Below, in pieces: positions 1-11,885 of a DNA stretch of 64,000 bases. The notes below the pieces were generated by a model, which saw only the letters and a program-made list of their open reading frames with translations, was not told the DNA's origin and searched no databases. A program made the translations under genes and the position numbers. The stretch covers positions 2,294,001-2,358,000 of the forward strand of contig NBBA01000001.1 of the NCBI GenBank assembly GCA_002794785.1, given 5' to 3'. Every line of letters starts with the position of its first letter. Position 1 is the first letter of the stretch. This stretch comes from Coniferiporia sulphurascens. Taxonomy: Eukaryota > Basidiomycota > Agaricomycetes > Hymenochaetales > Hymenochaetaceae.

Positions 1-32
1 GGCGTCTAACGGTATGCTCGGGGTTTCTACAG

Positions 33-1313
<1,281 letters not shown>

Positions 1314-1650
1314 CGTGACATCGGATACGGACTCTTCTTGACATGGACGTTGTACGCTTGCTCGGGTTGTCTTTGGCCATTTTTTTCGGTTATTGGCATT
1401 CTATATTAATTCTTCCAGCCGTTTTTAAGATTAAACGGTGTCAAGGTTGCGAAATGTAATGTACTTTTTGTAGAATAGTTACGAACCGGGCGCTCGCGCT
1501 AAGTGTTCGGCTTCCAGGCGACCAAATGGGGTATCACACATCGGCTCGGCTCGGGCGCGGCTTGACTTCTCGGCGTGTCATTTGCACGGCAAGCAGGATT
1601 AATTATCTAATTTAAATTAGTACTTGGTACCACTACAGCTGGTGCTAGTC

Positions 1651-1656
1651 TATAAA
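1651..1656 (+). promoter_or_regulatory. TATA box of MET2
   Basis: TATAAA lies 45 bp before the MET2 start codon. The 387 bp between VPS4 and MET2 (1314-1700) otherwise show only AT-rich sequence and no further gene; no CACGTG sulfur-control site is visible in it. Confidence 0.45.
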
Positions 1657-1700
1657 GTGCTCGTCCATGACCACCCACTTACGGCTGCACACCCACCGCA

Positions 1701-3194
1701 ATGGCCAGCCCGTATGCTACTCTGATTGAGCAGAGCTTATACGTAGCCCCCTCATTCACCCTCGAGTCCGGCGTCGTCCTCTCTGACGTCCCCGTCGCAT
1801 ATAAGACCTGGGGAAAGCTCAACGACGCACGGGACAATGTCATGCTCATATGCCATGCTTTCACAGGAAGCTCGGCCGTGGAGGACTGGTACGTCCTTCC
1901 GTATCGCCCTTTCATTTCATTGTAATGCGGCCTCACTACGTCTTAGGTGGGGTCCGCTCATGGGTCCGGGGAAGGCTTTCGATCCGAAAAGATACTTCAT
2001 TTTTTGCGCAAATGTCATGGGGTCGCCATATGGGTCTGCGTCCCCAGTGACCACGAATCCTGAAACTGGTGCGCCTTATGGTCCAGAGTTTCCCGTCACC
2101 ACAATTCGGGACGACGTTCTGTAAGTGCCCGCATATACACAGCTCGTAATCGCGTGTCTCACGGCCTTACCCTCACTTTTGTATAAAGCCTCCACAAACG
2201 CATTCTTGACCACCTCGGTGTATCCTCCGTTGCAGTAGCCATTGGAGGCTCTATGGGTGGAATGGCTGTCCTCGAGTGGCCGCTCTGTACACCGCCGGGA
2301 TTCATTCGACACATCATCCCCATTGCAACGTCTGCACGACACTCCGCATGGTGCATCAGCTGGGGCGAGGCCCAGCGCCAGAGCATCTACAGTGACCCAG
2401 CATATGAGGATGGCTACTACGCGCCTGGCCACGAGCCACATGCAGGCCTCGCTGCCGCACGCATGGCTGCACTCCTTACGTACCGCTCGCGCGACAGCTT
2501 TGAGGCGCGCTTTGGTCGCAAGCCTCAGAAGCCTGCGGCTGCTACAATCATTACGCCGCCGCTCTCGCCCGGCCACCCAGCGGACCAGGCGCTCGCTGCA
2601 CATAACGACGGTCACAGGAATGCGAAACCTCGCGCTCCGCGTACCGCGTCTGACCCTCGATCGGTATCCCCTGCCGCTCAAAACCCGGCGTCGCCCTCTG
2701 TAGCACCATTGAAGCACACCGTGTTCTCCGCGCAGTCCTACCTGCGTTATCAGGGTGACAGGTTCACCTCTCGGTTTGATGCGAATTGTTACATTCATAT
2801 TACACGCAAGATGGATAGCCACGACATTGCACGCGGAAGATACGACGTACAATCAGCGGAAGATGAATCGCTCGCGCTCGCCGCAGTCCTCAAAACTTTG
2901 CCCCGCCGAGCGCTTGTCATCGGCGTGCAGACAGATGGCCTCTTCATGGTCTCCGAGCAGCGGGAGATCGCGGAGCATATACCCGATGCCGAGCTAGTTA
3001 TTATCAACTCGCCTGACGGCCACGACGGCTTTCTCCTAGAGTTTGAACAAATTAATACTTATATCTTAAGATTCCTAAAAAGAGAGTACCCCACGTATTA
3101 CAAGGTGCAAGAGGAGGAGAGCTCGACGGAAGGCTTTGAAATCACGAAGACCAGCGTGTTCGGCGAAGCGGAGGCGGATATCACCCGTTGGTAG
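1701..3194 (+). CDS. MET2: Homoserine O-acetyltransferase
   Basis: Exons 1701-1888, 1947-2120 and 2189-3194; 455 residues. The enzyme transfers acetyl from acetyl-CoA to homoserine, the first committed step from homoserine to methionine in fungi. It is an alpha/beta hydrolase: oxyanion region LICHAFTGSS, then VMGSPYGSASP, nucleophile elbow GGSMGGMAVLEW with the catalytic Ser, and the Asp and His of the triad in GVQTDGLF and SPDGHDGFLLEF near the C-terminus. A low-complexity Pro/Ala/Ser insert of about 70 residues (around 2540-2700) sits in the lid region, as in other fungal Met2 proteins. The start gives a normal N-terminus with no presequence. THR1, the competing homoserine user, is 30 kb downstream. 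Confidence 0.95.
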
Positions 3195-3600
3195 TGTAAT
3201 ACGCACAAAGTACGGATCTTTGCTTTTTTTAAAAATCGGTTTCTTTTTTTTGCTTTGAATATTGTCCTGCAGTTATAGAAAGATAGGACCTCAGGCGTGT
3301 ACGCGTAACATTAGAAATCATAGTATGCGGGATAAAGCTAGTTTCTATCCGCGAGATGGTTAGGAAGGGTAAAACGGGTTGCATTACCGTGTGGTGGTAT
3401 CCGGGGTCAGACAAATACATATGCATATGAAACAAAATGCGTGACAACAAGAAGGGATGCGAGCGAGACCGTAAGGAATGGGACGAGCGATAGACTGGGC
3501 GAATAACACAAAGGAAAGGAAGGAAAGGCAACAGCAAAAGCAAGGAGTGTGAAGTATGCATGCATGCATATACGAGGCCAAATCCTAAAACACATGCCTC
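3195..3600. other. Convergent intergenic region MET2/dhc1
   Basis: 406 bp between the stop codons of MET2 (plus) and dhc1 (minus). AT-rich with T-runs just after MET2 (3225-3255); both transcripts must terminate here. No gene seen. This is the inferred left breakpoint zone of the inversion that split dynein. Confidence 0.6.
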
Positions 3601-6600
3601 TCAAAACCTTCGGGGTGCGCCGGTGAGTCCCTCGATCGATTGGTGCTCAAGCTCGTTGCGTGCCTTCAAAATCTGTGCATGCATATCTTTCATCGCGTTT
3701 CCGAGCTTCACACCGAAACGACTCAGGATGTCGCGCTGCCATGCGTCGTATTTGGCATTTACACGCGCCTGCACCTGCTCATAGTCGATTACACACGCGC
3801 CGAATGATCGCTGCGTCTCGGATGTGTCGAAGGTCGATCGAGCCTTCTTAATTTCGGTTAGTAGCTGCTGCCAGTGCGCGAGCGAATCCCCCAATCGGTT
3901 GAACACATATTCGGCCTCAAGATCCCACAAAGATTGGAATTGCAGCCACTTTGCAACATACTCTTTCAGCTGTTGCACCTTGTTTTCGATCAATATGAAT
4001 GGGCGTTCCAACGTATTATCGCTGAAATGAGTCAGCTGAGGAAAGTAATTTACGTCTTAGCAAGCTTCCCGATCAAAGTTTCTGTCACTCACTAATGATG
4101 TGTATGTTGTCTCCGAGATTGCACCCGCTTGCATTTGCAGACCAATTTCATAACGTGAGCTCTGTATTCGCCGCTGACGGCAAACAACTGCGAGCCATTC
4201 ATGAAGTTGTTTAATCCAAGTTTGCCGTGCATATTCGATGGGAGGATCCAAGAAAATGACTTGGTTCTGTATCCGGATCTCATGCACAATAGGCTTCAGA
4301 GTAAGGTTTCCCTCAGGCGTTTTGTCGTCCTTGAGTCTTTTATCCCCTCGCCGTTTGATGGTAACATCACGGACAATAGTATTGCGCGTGTCGTCATCCG
4401 TCCTGTCGAATTCAGAACACCAAAGCTGAATGGTGGACGTTAACCGAGCTAATAAGATGCCTTCAATACGCTTGTCGAGCTCTGCAACCCAGTGCTCAAG
4501 ATTAGCATAGCCTTCCAGGTTGAGACGGTCAATCTAAGCATAAATGTCAGCGAACTGCTCGATTTGGGTCTAACTATAACTTACGGCCGCCTGTACACGA
4601 CTAAGGAGTTCAGCGAAAGCTTCATGCGTGTACGAGCAGATTGATATATCTTCGACTGCACGAATGATATCCTTGTATAGGTCGATCAAATTATTGGTCT
4701 TGTCCTGCAATATAAAAGAAAGAATTAACGAAGCCGATCGACACCTGATCAAATCTTAAGACCACGAACCTGCAGAACGGATACCACACTTGCGAACTCA
4801 CGCACAAACTGTACGTGCCTATTGTCGCGGCCATCTGCTGACGGTACATAACGTGCGGTGTCGTATTGGTTCACAAAGTAGTCCCAACGAATGCCCATTC
4901 CTCGCGTTATCATCCGCTGGGCTTCGTTGCGATACTCCGCGACCAACCACTCGATTCCCTTGTTTTTTTCCACGAGATCGAGCGTTTGCCCATACGTTCG
5001 TACGGTCTCCATCAGGCTCACCGCGTGCGGGTATACTCGCTTTGCATCCTTCGCCATATTGGTGATTGCATGCGGCACTTGGAAGTTTAGCCACAGCAAA
5101 TTCCGGACCTCTTTAAACAAAGTGATAATCTGAGGGTCGAAATTCACGGCCAATTGAAACCCGCCACCACGCAGGCGGACGATCTCAAATAGGCGCCCGT
5201 TCACACCCATGTCGCGCCGATTTATATCGTGTAGCCAGGCATCGTATACCGGACGAGTGTCGAGCTTTTTCCGGAAAGCAGAGCTTTCTGATTGTAGCTT
5301 CTGACCCTCGGCATAAAACTCCCAGCCCTTGCCAAATACATCCTCCACACGCTTCATGTAGGTCAACAGCTGGCGTTCAATTTGTCGCGCCCAAATTATT
5401 GCCCCAGCGATAGGTGGCAAATCCCTCATTTGCGACATATGGTACGCCTCGGAGAACCGATATTGTGTTTTGAACTGAAAGGAATCAGAACTATTTCGGA
5501 TAGATGAATTGGAGAAGAATCCCCACTTTATCATGAAGTCGTTTGATATCCTCTTTTACTGAATCAATTAATTGAGTCTGGTACTCTTGGATTGCTCCGC
5601 GAATCTGATCACAACGTCAGACAAAATACCATTGAATCCATGGGATTATTTCTACCTTTGGACGAACGAAAAGTGCATTGAACTTGGAGAACACCCTAAA
5701 CATTTCGTTCGCATTCCTTGCCGTGCCTAACCGATCGCGCAACCTCGAAATAATTTGGTTTTCCACACGAGCAACGCGTTCATTATATGCGTTTTCGGCA
5801 GTGACCCAGATTTCAGTGCCCTCTGTGAGACACATGAAAGGCGGGCCACAGGTCAAATATTTCAAATGACTCACCAGTTGACACGTCAAGGATATCAATA
5901 CTCTTAATAACTTCATACGCCTTTTTAACCTCCTCTTCCATATCCATTCCACCCACTTCCCTTCCCACAGCGCCGAGGCCCTTCGTAGGACCCGTCATAA
6001 CGGCAAGCTGTTCATGTTGCTTCCTCCATTCACGCAGGTAGCGGATCCGTTCTTGCAGCTTGGCATGAGCAGGTTGGATCTTGATCGGGATGAAGCGCTC
6101 GGAGCGTTTGCGAGTGACCTCACGCGCAACGTTCGTGAAGTCCTTTATCTCGTCGCCCCACGTAAGGAAGATCGCCGTCGTCTGCGCGAGAAGTCTTTCG
6201 AAAGATTCGTAAGGTTGATATGCCAGGCGATGCGAAGTTAGCACGCGGAGGAGCTGCTCGTTAAAGTCGCGCGAGATGGCTTCGACGAGGGGGAGAGCAC
6301 GTCGGACGGGATAGGGTGAGAGTTTTAATTTGCGGTTCATGTGCCCGAAGATGAGCACGACGGATTCTTGAATTTTGTCAAGGTCCGGAGCGGAGAGTAA
6401 CTCGTTCAAAGGGAAGTCCTTCATGAGCTGATTGTATTTGTGCACTGTAGTCGCCGCGTTTTGTGTTTGTCAATTAAAAAAAGCTCGGTGAAAAGGGCGA
6501 TAAACGTACCAATATCTGTCGCATCTTTCAGACCTGTGTCCGCAATAAAACTAACAGTCGCATGAAATCGCTTCGCATTCCGCAAGCAATCCATCACCAT

Positions 6601-7627
6601 GTTCACTTCGTCACTTCGTAATTGTGCTTCGATACCTTCTAACGCCCTCTCCAAGCTCAGCCAAAAGTTGATCTCCTGCGAGGCAGTCCCCGATGATACA
6701 TCCCGTGATAATTTTGTCACTGCCTGAATGGACTTAATCCATGTATTTACATGTGCTTGGAGGGTATTAAGGAAGGTCGAGTCGTTGAGTGTCTTCGAGG
6801 GAATAAGTGATATATTTGGGCGGACGTTCGTTGCATGAGCTTGATCGACCGCGCGCTGGATGACGGGATGGACAATGAGATGCGTTTCAGGGATCTCGAC
6901 GTTCTGCTGGAGGTGAAGGAGGGAGAGTTCGAGCTCGGCGAATTTTTTCTTCGTAATTGGAATCCCTAAGATAAGTTGGTTTTAGGGGCTTTGTTCCGTC
7001 AGACAAAAAACCGTGCTCACCCATCTTACTGTCACCATCCTTTCCCCCACCCCGCGTGCCGACGAAGGCATCAAACCATGGTTTAACAGCACCACTCACT
7101 AAGGAGTGCAAGCTCTCGTATGGAGTCTCGTCACCACCAAAAAGATTGATAAAATGCAGCTGTTGCGCAAGCGGCAGAAGCGGATCGAGCATTGCCCCGC
7201 GCTTGATGAGCGCGATGGTGGTGACATGCGCAGGTGAGTAGGTCAGTGTCGAGGTGAGATGATAGCTGTACATTGGTGGTGCATCATCTTCACATATGCA
7301 CAGTATGAGATATATCTCCAGCGACGAGCAGCGATTCGGCGTACCCTCGACTTCGACTTTCACTTTCACGACATACAGGGGGCCGCCCCCCTCGACCACA
7401 AAGCGCGCGACACGCTCATCAAAGTCCGCACCAAACAGCTGACGCTCGAGATCGTCGAGCGGTACACCAAGGACCGCGGGAAGGAGCGCGAGAAGGTATG
7501 TACGCAGTACCGCAGTATCGAATGCGGGCGCCGCTGGGGTTGGTGCCGCTGCGTCGGGACCATCGCCGAGCGGAAGAGCGCCATTCGTCGACGCGGCCAG
7601 AGCCGCGGGAGGCTCCATGGTAGCCAT
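3601..7627 (-). CDS. dhc1: Cytoplasmic dynein heavy chain, N-terminal (tail) half
   Basis: Ten exons: 7627-7345, 7287-7021, 6965-6510, 6444-5875, 5822-5656, 5604-5527, 5474-4770, 4704-4585, 4533-4093, 4035-3601; 1173 residues. It encodes the dynein tail (DHC_N1), which dimerises and carries the intermediate and light intermediate chains. Conserved blocks run collinear with animal cytoplasmic dynein: [105 protein letters not shown], and near the end [17 protein letters not shown] and [18 protein letters not shown]. It has no AAA module. It stops after ELEHQSIE plus a nine-residue non-conserved tail, exactly where dhc2 resumes. Intron 1 (7344-7288, 57 nt) lacks stops and is 3n, so it is the least certain. 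No frameshift or internal stop, so it is a gene and not debris. Confidence 0.95.
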
Positions 7628-8100
7628 ATCGTTTAGAGTCGTGATTGTAGCTCAGGCTCGCGCCTCGCACTCGTCGGCGGAAATTGACGTGCCTTTAACA
7701 GAAAGTCGTGAGTTGCAGTGACGCGGTCCTGCCGACCTCGCTGGCGCCGATAACGCGCTGATTCCACCTTTAGGAGCTGAAAGGGGGTGAGCACGACGGA
7801 CTCTGAGCAGCCTTGCGTGAAACACACGCCTGAGAAAAGTCGTCGCCGCCGTAGACAGCGCTGAAAATGACCAGCACGGCGTCTGTTCTGCGCGTCGTCG
7901 CGCCGCTTCGCCGCTTGTCACGCCTCCTTCCTGCGGATAAGGAATGTTGTACCCACGGGCGAGCGAGCGGAGCTGTAAAGTTGCGATCGACTCGCATTGC
8001 CGCCACCCCGTCCATCTCATATGAATACATTTCTTTGCTTTTAATGTGACGACAGGCACCAGCATCTAATATCCCGTTCTACGACAACCTCGACGTCGGG
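7628..8100. promoter_or_regulatory. Divergent promoter region dhc1/short-chain dehydrogenase
   Basis: 473 bp between the start codons of dhc1 (minus) and the dehydrogenase (plus). GC-rich and without a convincing TATA box; open frames here have no recognisable protein content. Presumably holds both promoters. Confidence 0.4.
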
Positions 8101-9167
8101 ATGCCCGACTTTAAGCTTCTGCTCCTTGCTCTCCCCCTCGTCGCCTACTCTCTCCTGTGCAGGCGTCGCTCCTCCTCACGCACGAAGAAGATCTCACCGA
8201 GTACGGAACACGTGCTTGTTCTCGGCGCGAGCAGCGGGGTTGGGCGTGCGCTCGCGGTGCAGTACGCAACACGAGGTGCGCGTGTATGTGTTGTCGCCCG
8301 GGGGGAGGATGCGCTACTCGAGACGCAGCGAGAGTGTCACAAAGCTGCAGGGGAAGACAAGGGCGCGCTTGCGGTCGTAGCGGACTTCGCAAGTGCAGGG
8401 GACATGGTTGCATTGAGGGATAAACTGGAAGCAGGTATGCTCTAAACTCGCTGTAATATGCCCCCAGTAAACTAATGGAATGTGGTAGAGTGGGGCAGGC
8501 TTGATACACTCGTAGTTGTTGCGGGGGTCTCCTCGCTGAGGCCTGTCCTGGAGACCGCCGGGGTTGAGCGAGAAAGAGGAAAGCCTCTGCAAGATGCTGA
8601 TCTGAATGGAGTGCGAGAAAGCACTCGAATAGCCGAGTCCGCTGTTCAAGGGAATTTTATGGGCCCATATGTCGCCGCCGTTACATTTGTACGTCGGGCT
8701 ATTATGCCACTCTAGATTCCGTCATATTATTAATAGCCCACTTTCAGATACCATTTCTCTCTCGCACATCTTCCTCTCCCTCGACGTTGCTCCTCTCTTC
8801 ACTCGCGGCAGTAGCGCCTGCACCAACGCGCGCGCTTTACGGCGCGACTAAATCTGCGTCGCTGCTCCTCTACGAGTCGCTCGCCATCGAGCACCCAGAT
8901 ATCACCTTCACGGTGGTGCTCCCTTCCACGATCGAGGGCGACTTCCGCCGGTCTGCGGTGGACGGTGGGGTAGCGCGTGAAGCGGATCCGAATAAACACG
9001 GTCTGAAGCGCGAGGCCGTCGCGCAGCGGTGCATACGGGCGATTGACGACGAGGAGCGGACAGTTTTTATGGCGGGGTTCTATCGCATGGTGCCTGCACT
9101 TTATTATTTGATAAGCCCGGGATTGATCGAGCGAGCGGCACGCAAGAAATACAGGTACCAGGCATGA
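8101..9167 (+). CDS. Membrane-anchored short-chain dehydrogenase/reductase (11-beta-HSD/DHRS7-like)
   Basis: Exons 8101-8434, 8489-8688 and 8748-9167; 317 residues. The N-terminus is a hydrophobic anchor (FKLLLLALPLVAYSLL) followed by basic residues, as in ER-membrane SDRs facing the cytosol. The Rossmann motif is GASSGVGRA (about residue 41), a later Asp/Phe-Ala site follows strand 3, and the active site is YGATK with an upstream Ser-Ser pair. Substrate cannot be read from sequence; sterol, lipid or xenobiotic carbonyl reduction are all possible. The NNAG motif is replaced by VVVAGVS, usual for this subgroup. Shares a divergent 473 bp upstream region with dhc1. Confidence 0.85.
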
Positions 9168-9310
9168 AGGGAGTGCGATATTAATAGCGGATATAATTGT
9201 TAAACACGTGTTTTGCTTCGATAAATAAAGGATGTGTATCGATACAATATTGAATGCGTCATACAGACATGCAAGCTAAATGCAGAAGACCGCGAACGAG
9301 AACAGCTCAT

Positions 9311-9743
9311 CTATTTGACATTCTTCTTAAAATCGTCCTTAGCCTCCTTCGCTCCTGCTGAAGCCTGCCGGAAAAGTTGTAAGCGATATAATACGAGACA
9401 CAAGGATGTGCGCGAAAAGCCGACCTGGTTAGCTTTCTGCTTGGCCAATTCGCTGGTTTCGTCCGCTTTCGATTTTGCGGTGCCGGTAGCCTTCTGTACT
9501 TTCTCCGTTGCGTCTTCGCCGACCTCTATGCCTTTTGCGAGAGTCTGACCGACTTTGATATTCACCTGGTCAAGAAGTATGAGTAAGCTGTATCCGCGAG
9601 CTGAGGAAGAGGGTAATTACATTGCTAGCGGTCTCCTTGACCTTCTCGGTAACGGATTTGAAAGCTGCGGGAGACGAGTGATATGTGCGGGATGCTGCGA
9701 CGGAGCGTGCTGGTAAGGCGGTGAAGAGAATTGAGCGGTACAT
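9311..9743 (-). CDS. Small mitochondrial LEA-like hydrophilic protein
   Basis: Exons 9743-9621, 9565-9425 and 9364-9311; 105 residues. The first 25 residues look like a mitochondrial presequence (Arg, Ser, hydrophobic, no acid: MYRSILFTALPARSVAASR). The rest is very hydrophilic, rich in Lys/Glu/Ala/Thr, with an amphipathic 11-residue-type periodicity (EKVKETASN, EDATEKVQKATGTAKSKAD, KEAKDDFKKNV) as in LEA group 3/4 proteins, which protect membranes and enzymes during drying or cold. Function is inferred from composition only. Intron 2 (9424-9365) is 60 nt without a stop, so a 20-residue-longer isoform is possible. Confidence 0.7.
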
Positions 9744-10264
9744 GGCTAGTTGTGGATGGAAAGACATGCAAGACGACGCGGAGATTTTGTAGTGCGGGCT
9801 GAAGTGTATGACGTGCGGAGTGATGTCAGAACGTGGGGCGGTGGGGGAGTGCACCATGTTATTGCCTAAGTAATTACATACACACGAGTGGAATAATTGT
9901 ATGAGCCGCATAGTCAAGCACCTCCCCCGCCGCCCATCCTTACAGAGTGGGCGGGTACTGGAAGGCGCTCCGGCTTAAGTGGGCCCAACCGTCTTGTTTC
10001 TCTCTCCCGGAGGACCAAATACCCTCTGCCGTCGTAGGCGAAAAAGAGAGTTGCCTCGACACGACGTCGACGCAGGCTTGGGATCGTTGGAAAGGAAAGG
10101 GGAGCTCTCTCTCGAAGAAAACTGACGAATGTTTAGGGCCGGTCTCGCTGGGACGCGACTCGTCCGTACCACCACGCATATATGCGCATATACTCTCACC
10201 GAGCGGCAGCTATGATGCAATCGTCCTCCCGGCAATGCCACCCAGCCCTGTCCCACAGACACCC
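9744..10264. promoter_or_regulatory. Divergent upstream region LEA-like/dienelactone hydrolase
   Basis: 521 bp between the two start codons. No gene or clear core promoter motif recognised. An open frame continues upstream of the hydrolase start but contains no family sequence. Confidence 0.35.
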
Positions 10265-11455
10265 ATGTTGGCCCGTCTCCGCGCTCTTATCCACCGCCTC
10301 CACCACCGCACCATGTCCTCGTCCTCGCCTCCCGCCACCGGCACTCAGCGTGTTGTCAACGCCAACCCCGCCTGCTGCTCTATCCCTCCTGTCCAGTCCG
10401 ACTACACACCAAAGGGCGTCTTCAAGCAGTTCGGGGGTTTCAATCGTGTCTATGTCACCGGTGTTCAGTCCAGCGACACCGTGATCGTCTCCGTCTACGA
10501 CATCTTCGGGTACGCCTGGCGCGGACCCAGAACACCCTTGCTAACGTTCTCCACGTCAGTTACTACCCGCAGACACAGCAAGGCGCAGACAAGCTCGCCA
10601 CCGCCCTCAATGCCGCCGTGTATATGCCTGACTTCTTCGAGAATGATGCCCCATTCCCTATCGAACAGTTCCCGCCCAAGACTGACGCAGACAAGGACGC
10701 CCTCCAGGCGTTCTTTGCCGGGCCTGCTCAGCCTGAGAAGAATCTAAACGCTCTCATCCGTGTTGGTAAAGCCTTACGCGAACAAGGTACCGTCAAACGC
10801 CTGGGTGCCTACGGTGTGTGCTGGGGTGGTAAGCTTACCACCCTCGCCGGCTCCGGCGAGGATCCTGTGTTCGATGCGGTTGCAGCGATACACCCCGCGT
10901 ACGCCATCTTACCATGTCGCTCGGGTTCCTGATATTTTGACGGATTTTCTTTAGGATGCTGTCTGCATCGGATGCGGACAACCTTTCTGTCCCCCTCGGC
11001 CTCTTTATCTCTAAGGATGAGCCAAAAGAAGAGGCATGTCCGCATTATTTTCCCGCGTTGCGCAGCCCGTAATGTTTCCAATACATGCAGTACGACAGCA
11101 TGGTTGAAAAGCTCTCACACAAGCCGTTCGCAGACAAGGTCGTGTACAAGAATTACTCCAACATGTGTGTATTCACATTTACAGACACACTTCTTTCTGT
11201 TCTGCAATTCGGTAGCAGCACGGTAGTTGACGTCCCCTTCTTGCCCCGTTAAAGGTTCCATGGCTTTGCGGCCGCACGCGCGGACCTGAAGAATGAAGAA
11301 AACAAGAAAGAGTGTGTCATTTTGTATAAAAACTCCTAACGGTGGTTGCATACTAAGCAACCCTTGACAGGTTTGAGGATGTTTACTCAAAGCTACGCGG
11401 GTTCTTCGCACAGGCATTCGAGCGTGACAGGGGTGGGACTCAGACACGGCTTTGA
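10265..11455 (+). CDS. Dienelactone hydrolase family protein
   Basis: Exons 10265-10509, 10560-10898, 10955-11033, 11091-11164, 11255-11311 and 11371-11455; 292 residues. An alpha/beta hydrolase with the Cys-Asp-His triad of carboxymethylenebutenolidase: the nucleophile in GAYGVCWGGK, the Asp in ISKDEPKEE and the His in SNMFHGFAAARADL. The acidic-residue-rich middle (YMPDFFENDAPFPIEQFP) fits fungal homologues of yeast Aim2 type. The second in-frame Met at 10313 gives a 276-residue cytosolic form; starting at 10265 adds an Arg/His/Leu-rich stretch that could target mitochondria. The third intron (11034-11090) starts with GC, not GT: without splicing there is a stop, and no GT alternative keeps the conserved YDSMVEKL frame. 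Natural substrate unknown. Confidence 0.9.
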
Positions 11456-11885
11456 GCTTCCGAAAGCCGGATAAACCGACCCCCGACGAATCATGTAGTC
11501 GCGGTAACTCGGTTCTAAAAGTAGTAGTTTCGAGAAGACGGATGATGAAATGTACGATACGAGATAAAAGCAAAGGAAACACTAATATGCTTGAGTGAAC
11601 ATCAACGTCGTGTTACTCGTGTGGGCTTAGTGTGAACCGCAAACAACGCTAGCAGAGTGCATATATTGCAGATTATAGAAATACAACCGATATATCCGTC
11701 CCGTATTGAAAATAAAGCACATACAACGTGAGCGTACACATAGTACCAATCATACAAACCCGCCGGCAGCGGAAACCTTCACACAATCCACTCCGGAATT
11801 CCGCGTTCCTTACCTCCTTCCGATTTTCCCGTGCGGAGAAAAAGAGGGACGGGGAGGTAAACTTCTAGCCTTAGTCCTGTGAACG
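11456..11885. other. Convergent intergenic region
   Basis: 430 bp between the stops of the hydrolase (plus) and F-box gene (minus). AT-rich; no gene, RNA or repeat recognised. Confidence 0.5.

Noticed and set aside
2076..2852. Long antisense open frame (258 codons) opposite MET2
   Set aside because: It overlaps conserved MET2 exon 3, is Arg/Cys-rich and has no family motif; it is a shadow of GC-rich coding sequence.
3601..7627. dhc1 as a degenerate fragment of dynein
   Set aside because: All ten exons are in frame with strong conservation and the complementary half exists in the same window, so it is a functional partner, not a relic.
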